Source: an uncultured Faecalibacterium sp.
GTDB taxonomy: Bacteria > Bacillota > Clostridia > Oscillospirales > Ruminococcaceae
Length of the DNA: 7,998 bases
Assembly (NCBI GenBank): GCA_937915335.1
Contig: CALDLZ010000398.1
Location: 1-7,998, forward strand
Direction: 5' to 3'
The translations under genes and the position numbers were made by a program. The notes below the pieces were generated by a model, which was not told the DNA's origin, made no database searches, and saw only the letters and a program-made list of their open reading frames with translations. Of the stretch, positions 5,892 to 7,998 are shown piece after piece. Numbering within the stretch: the stretch's first letter is position 1; every line of letters begins with the position of its first letter.

Positions 5892-6341
5892 TCATTCTTC
5901 CACAGCCTTGTTGCCCGCCACGTTGGAAGGACCGAAGCCGAAAGGCAGCAGCTCATCCATACTGCGCTCAATGAAGTCATCAGGGGTCTTTGCCATGATG
6001 ACATTGAGCTCCGGCCCGCCGAACTCAAACAGCGCCTGGCGGCAGACACCGCAGGGCGAGGTGATCTGTTTGTTTACCTCGCCACGGCGGGAGCCCACAA
6101 TGGCGATGTCGGTGAACTTGGTCACGCCCTCGCTGACGGCCTTGAATAACGCCGTGCGCTCGGCGCAGCTGGTGGGGGTAAAGGCAGCGTTCTCCACATT
6201 GCAGCCGGTGAACACACGGCCATCCTCGGCCCGCAGGGCAGCACCCACCATAAAGTCGGAATAAGGCACATAGGCCTGCTCCCGTGCTTCCAGTGCCGCC
6301 CGGATGAGGGCTTTCTTTTCGTCTAAGGTCAGTTTGGTCAT
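5892..6341 (-). CDS. cdd: Cytidine deaminase
   Basis: Cytoplasmic zinc enzyme that hydrolyses cytidine and deoxycytidine to uridine and deoxyuridine in pyrimidine salvage. The 149-residue protein fits the small, usually tetrameric bacterial class. It has the substrate-binding segment GCNVENAAF (46-54), the zinc ligand plus catalytic glutamate C59-A-E61, and the PCGVC motif supplying zinc ligands C97 and C100. Start choice: ATG 6341 lies about 6 bases after AAGGAG and gives MTKLTLDEKK. The frame stays open further upstream to 6449, but that stretch overlaps the end of deoD and has no family resemblance. The gene follows deoD by 94 bp. The C-terminal tail after PFGFGPSNV is short and polar. It feeds salvage of the nucleosides thought to be imported by the neighbouring transporter. 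Confidence 0.96.
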   Translation of the reverse strand: MTKLTLDEKKALIRAALEAREQAYVPYSDFMVGAALRAEDGRVFTGCNVENAAFTPTSCAERTALFKAVSEGVTKFTDIAIVGSRRGEVNKQITSPCGVCRQALFEFGGPELNVIMAKTPDDFIERSMDELLPFGFGPSNVAGNKAVEE

Positions 6342-6389
6342 AGGGGTCTCCTTTTCTGATTCCACTGTTCTGATTCTCAGGGTCGAAAA

Positions 6390-6423
6390 CAGCGCAGTCC
6401 ACCCCACAAGACAGACTGCGCCG
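6390..6423 (-). terminator. Possible weak terminator between deoD and cdd
   Basis: On the minus strand GCGCAGTC pairs perfectly with GACTGCGC (6421-6414 with 6399-6392), extended by a G-U and a C-G pair to 10 bp, with a 14-base loop. Only four T residues follow (6389-6386). It may attenuate transcription into cdd or act as an mRNA processing or stability hairpin. No promoter is evident between it and cdd. Confidence 0.5.
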
Positions 6424-6435
6424 CTGCATTCATTC

Positions 6436-7155
6436 TTAGTACTCCGCACCCAGGGCGACCTTCATCATATTAGTGAAGCTGGTCTGGCGCTGCTCGGCGG
6501 TGGTAATCTCCGGGGAAACAAAGCTGTCGGAGATGGTCAGCACGCAGGCGGCATTCTTGCCCAGAACCTTGGCGTTGGCGAACAGAGCAAAGCTCTCCAT
6601 CTCCACGCACAGGCAGCCGCGCTCATCCCGCAGCTTCTCCCAGTAGGTGGGCTTTGCGTCAGAGGGCTGGCGATAGAACACGTCAGCGGAGTGGATGTTG
6701 CCCTCGATGAGGGGGATGCCCTGCTTTGCGGCGGAAGCACGCAGCTTGTCGTTCAGACTCTCGCTGGGCAGAGTGATATCACCCTCAAAGCCGCTCTGGA
6801 CACGGGCATAGTTGCTCTCGCTCACGGCACCAGTGGCCAGAACCACGTCAAACAGCTTGGCCTTATCGGTATAGCTGCCGGCGGAACCGATGCGGATGAT
6901 GTTATCCACATCATAGAACTTAAACAGCTCATAGGAGTAAATGCCAATGGAAGGCATGCCCATGCCGCTGCCCATCACACTGATGGGGCGGCCCTCATAG
7001 GTGCCGGTGAAGCCCAGCATCCCGCGGACACCGGTGACCTGACGGACATCCTTGAGGAAGGTGTCCGCAATGAATTTTGCCCGCAGCGGATCGCCGGGCA
7101 TCAGAACGGTCTTTGCGAAATCGCCTTTTTCAGCGCTGATGTGGGGAGTTGCCAT
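6436..7155 (-). CDS. deoD: Purine-nucleoside phosphorylase, DeoD type
   Basis: Cytoplasmic enzyme that cleaves purine (deoxy)ribonucleosides with phosphate, giving free base and (deoxy)ribose-1-phosphate. The 239 residues match the hexameric DeoD family in length and end to end in motifs: MATPHI with the conserved His5, MPGDPLRAKF (19-28, phosphate site), VRGMLGFTGTY, GSGMGMPS, RIGSAG, the ribose-site CVEMESFALF, and TISDS with the catalytic-type aspartate at about 210. It lies 28 bp after the M23 peptidase gene and ahead of cdd on the same strand. AAGGAG is 9 bases before ATG 7155. The 28-bp gap is AT-rich and contains a TATAAA, but I see no good matching -35. Co-transcription with the peptidase gene, or a promoter inside it, are both possible. 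Proximity to the importer supports nucleoside as transport substrate. Confidence 0.96.
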   Translation of the reverse strand: MATPHISAEKGDFAKTVLMPGDPLRAKFIADTFLKDVRQVTGVRGMLGFTGTYEGRPISVMGSGMGMPSIGIYSYELFKFYDVDNIIRIGSAGSYTDKAKLFDVVLATGAVSESNYARVQSGFEGDITLPSESLNDKLRASAAKQGIPLIEGNIHSADVFYRQPSDAKPTYWEKLRDERGCLCVEMESFALFANAKVLGKNAACVLTISDSFVSPEITTAEQRQTSFTNMMKVALGAEY

Positions 7156-7183
7156 AGTTGTGATCTCCTTTATTTATAAAAAT

Positions 7184-7998
7184 TTATTTCTTCCCAGGGA
7201 ACACACTCTGCGGTGCGACATAGGAGCCATTGCGGCGGATCTCAAAGTGGCAGTGGTTGCCGGTGGAACGGCCCGTGCTGCCCAGATAGCCGATCAGCTG
7301 GCCCTGCCGCACGGTCTGGCCCGCACTGACTGTCAGGGACAGGCAGTGTGCATAGACCGTGGTATAGCCGCCGGAATGGCTGATGATGACGGAGTAGCCG
7401 TAGCCCGTACCGGCACCAGCCTTGTTATAGCCCGCCTTGGTGACAGTACCGCCTGCGGACGCATAGATGGGTGTACCGGCCGGTGCGCAGATATCCACGC
7501 CCTTGTGGCCGTTGCCGTACCAGCGCGAGCAGTAGCGGTAGTTGGGCACAGGCCAGATGAACTGGCCGCTGCCGCCGATATAAGCCGCCGCACCATTGAG
7601 GGTGGCCTTCTTGGTTCCCACTACGACCTTTTTGGTCACAGGCTCCTTGATGGTCTCGGTGGAGAGGATCGTCTGTTCCAGCAGGGTACCGTTGGTGTCG
7701 TAGACATTCTGCATAGTGACACGACGCAGGCCGTTCTCACCTTCTTGCAGAGTCTTGGTGGTACCCTTGGTATACTCATTGGACTGGGTGGTTTCGGTGT
7801 TGAAGGGGATCTCCTCTTCCCGGGTCTCCACCTTGGTAATACGAACCTCCAACAGGGCTTCCTGTTTGGTCACGATCAGCTGGTCGCCTTCCTGAATATT
7901 AGAGGTCTCGGTCAAAGGTGCTCCCTTGAAGTTCGTGTTCAGGGCACACAATTCCTTGAAGGTCAGGTCGTTCTTCTGGGCGATGGCCCACAGGGTAT
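7184..7998 (-). CDS. LysM-G5-M23 family peptidoglycan endopeptidase (partial, N-terminus outside window)
   Basis: Cell-wall hydrolase; the visible 270 codons are the C-terminal part and the frame stays open to the right edge. Three domains are seen. First is the end of a LysM peptidoglycan-binding repeat (about 7998-7868; TLWAIAQKNDLTFKELCALN...IQEGDQLIV). Second is a G5 domain (about 7860-7605; EEIPFNTETTQSNEYTKG...VTKKVVVGTKK). Third is an M23 metallopeptidase (about 7580-7190). Zinc ligands are recognisable as H-K-G-V-D (His codon 7507-7505, Asp 7495-7493) and H-C-H-F-E (His codons 7255-7253 and 7249-7247). The likely activity is cleavage of peptide cross-bridges during wall remodelling or spore-related growth. 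An apparent TTG at 7951 is internal, because the LysM motif continues upstream of it. No functional link to nucleoside salvage is evident beyond adjacency. Confidence 0.93.
   Translation of the reverse strand, partial: TLWAIAQKNDLTFKELCALNTNFKGAPLTETSNIQEGDQLIVTKQEALLEVRITKVETREEEIPFNTETTQSNEYTKGTTKTLQEGENGLRRVTMQNVYDTNGTLLEQTILSTETIKEPVTKKVVVGTKKATLNGAAAYIGGSGQFIWPVPNYRYCSRWYGNGHKGVDICAPAGTPIYASAGGTVTKAGYNKAGAGTGYGYSVIISHSGGYTTVYAHCLSLTVSAGQTVRQGQLIGYLGSTGRSTGNHCHFEIRRNGSYVAPQSVFPGKK

Noticed and set aside
6342..6449. N-terminal extension of cytidine deaminase to an ATG at 6449
   Set aside because: It would overlap the deoD stop and the hairpin, resembles no deaminase, and the ribosome binding site lies directly before ATG 6341.
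6304..7179. Plus-strand open frame opposite deoD
   Set aside because: The protein has no recognisable domain and is fully explained as a shadow of deoD and the start of cdd.

Overview
The window looks like chromosomal DNA of a gut Firmicute of the Oscillospiraceae/Ruminococcaceae type (Faecalibacterium, Gemmiger or Subdoligranulum are the closest fit). This is inferred from GC-rich coding regions separated by AT-rich gaps, strong AAGGAG ribosome binding sites, lipoproteins of the ISRRNFL...TACGG kind, and a LysM-G5-M23 wall hydrolase. The genus is a guess. All eight genes lie on the minus strand, so transcription runs from high to low coordinates.

In transcription order: (1) the C-terminal part of a LysM-G5-M23 endopeptidase (7998-7184, start outside the window). 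(2) deoD, purine-nucleoside phosphorylase (7155-6436). (3) cdd, cytidine deaminase (6341-5892). (4) A 207-bp regulatory gap with a good promoter and a structured leader. (5) Two tandem paralogous BMP/PnrA-family substrate-binding lipoproteins (5684-4506 and 4401-3238), each followed by a hairpin terminator. (6) A second regulatory gap with its own promoter. (7) A double-ATPase ABC subunit (3006-1471) and two permeases (1464-298, and 296 to the window edge) packed 1-6 bp apart.

Functionally this is a nucleoside uptake and salvage locus. BMP lipoproteins capture the ligand outside the membrane, the YufO/P/Q(NupO/P/Q)-type ABC core imports it, DeoD splits purine nucleosides to base plus ribose-1-phosphate, and Cdd deaminates cytidine to uridine. 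The nucleoside specificity is inferred from family and neighbours, not read directly from the sequence.

The proteins themselves are mostly ordinary. The less ordinary points are regulatory and architectural. There are two binding proteins for one transporter, separated from each other and from the ABC core by terminators. A 17-bp palindrome (CAAAAGTAATACTTTTG) occurs downstream of both terminators with 16/17 identity. The first binding-protein gene has a promoter and leader with a perfect 8-bp inverted repeat. The exported proteins carry seven aligned cysteines and signal peptides with both a twin-arginine-like motif and a lipobox. I see no mobile element, CRISPR array, RNA gene or clearly new defence or other system here.
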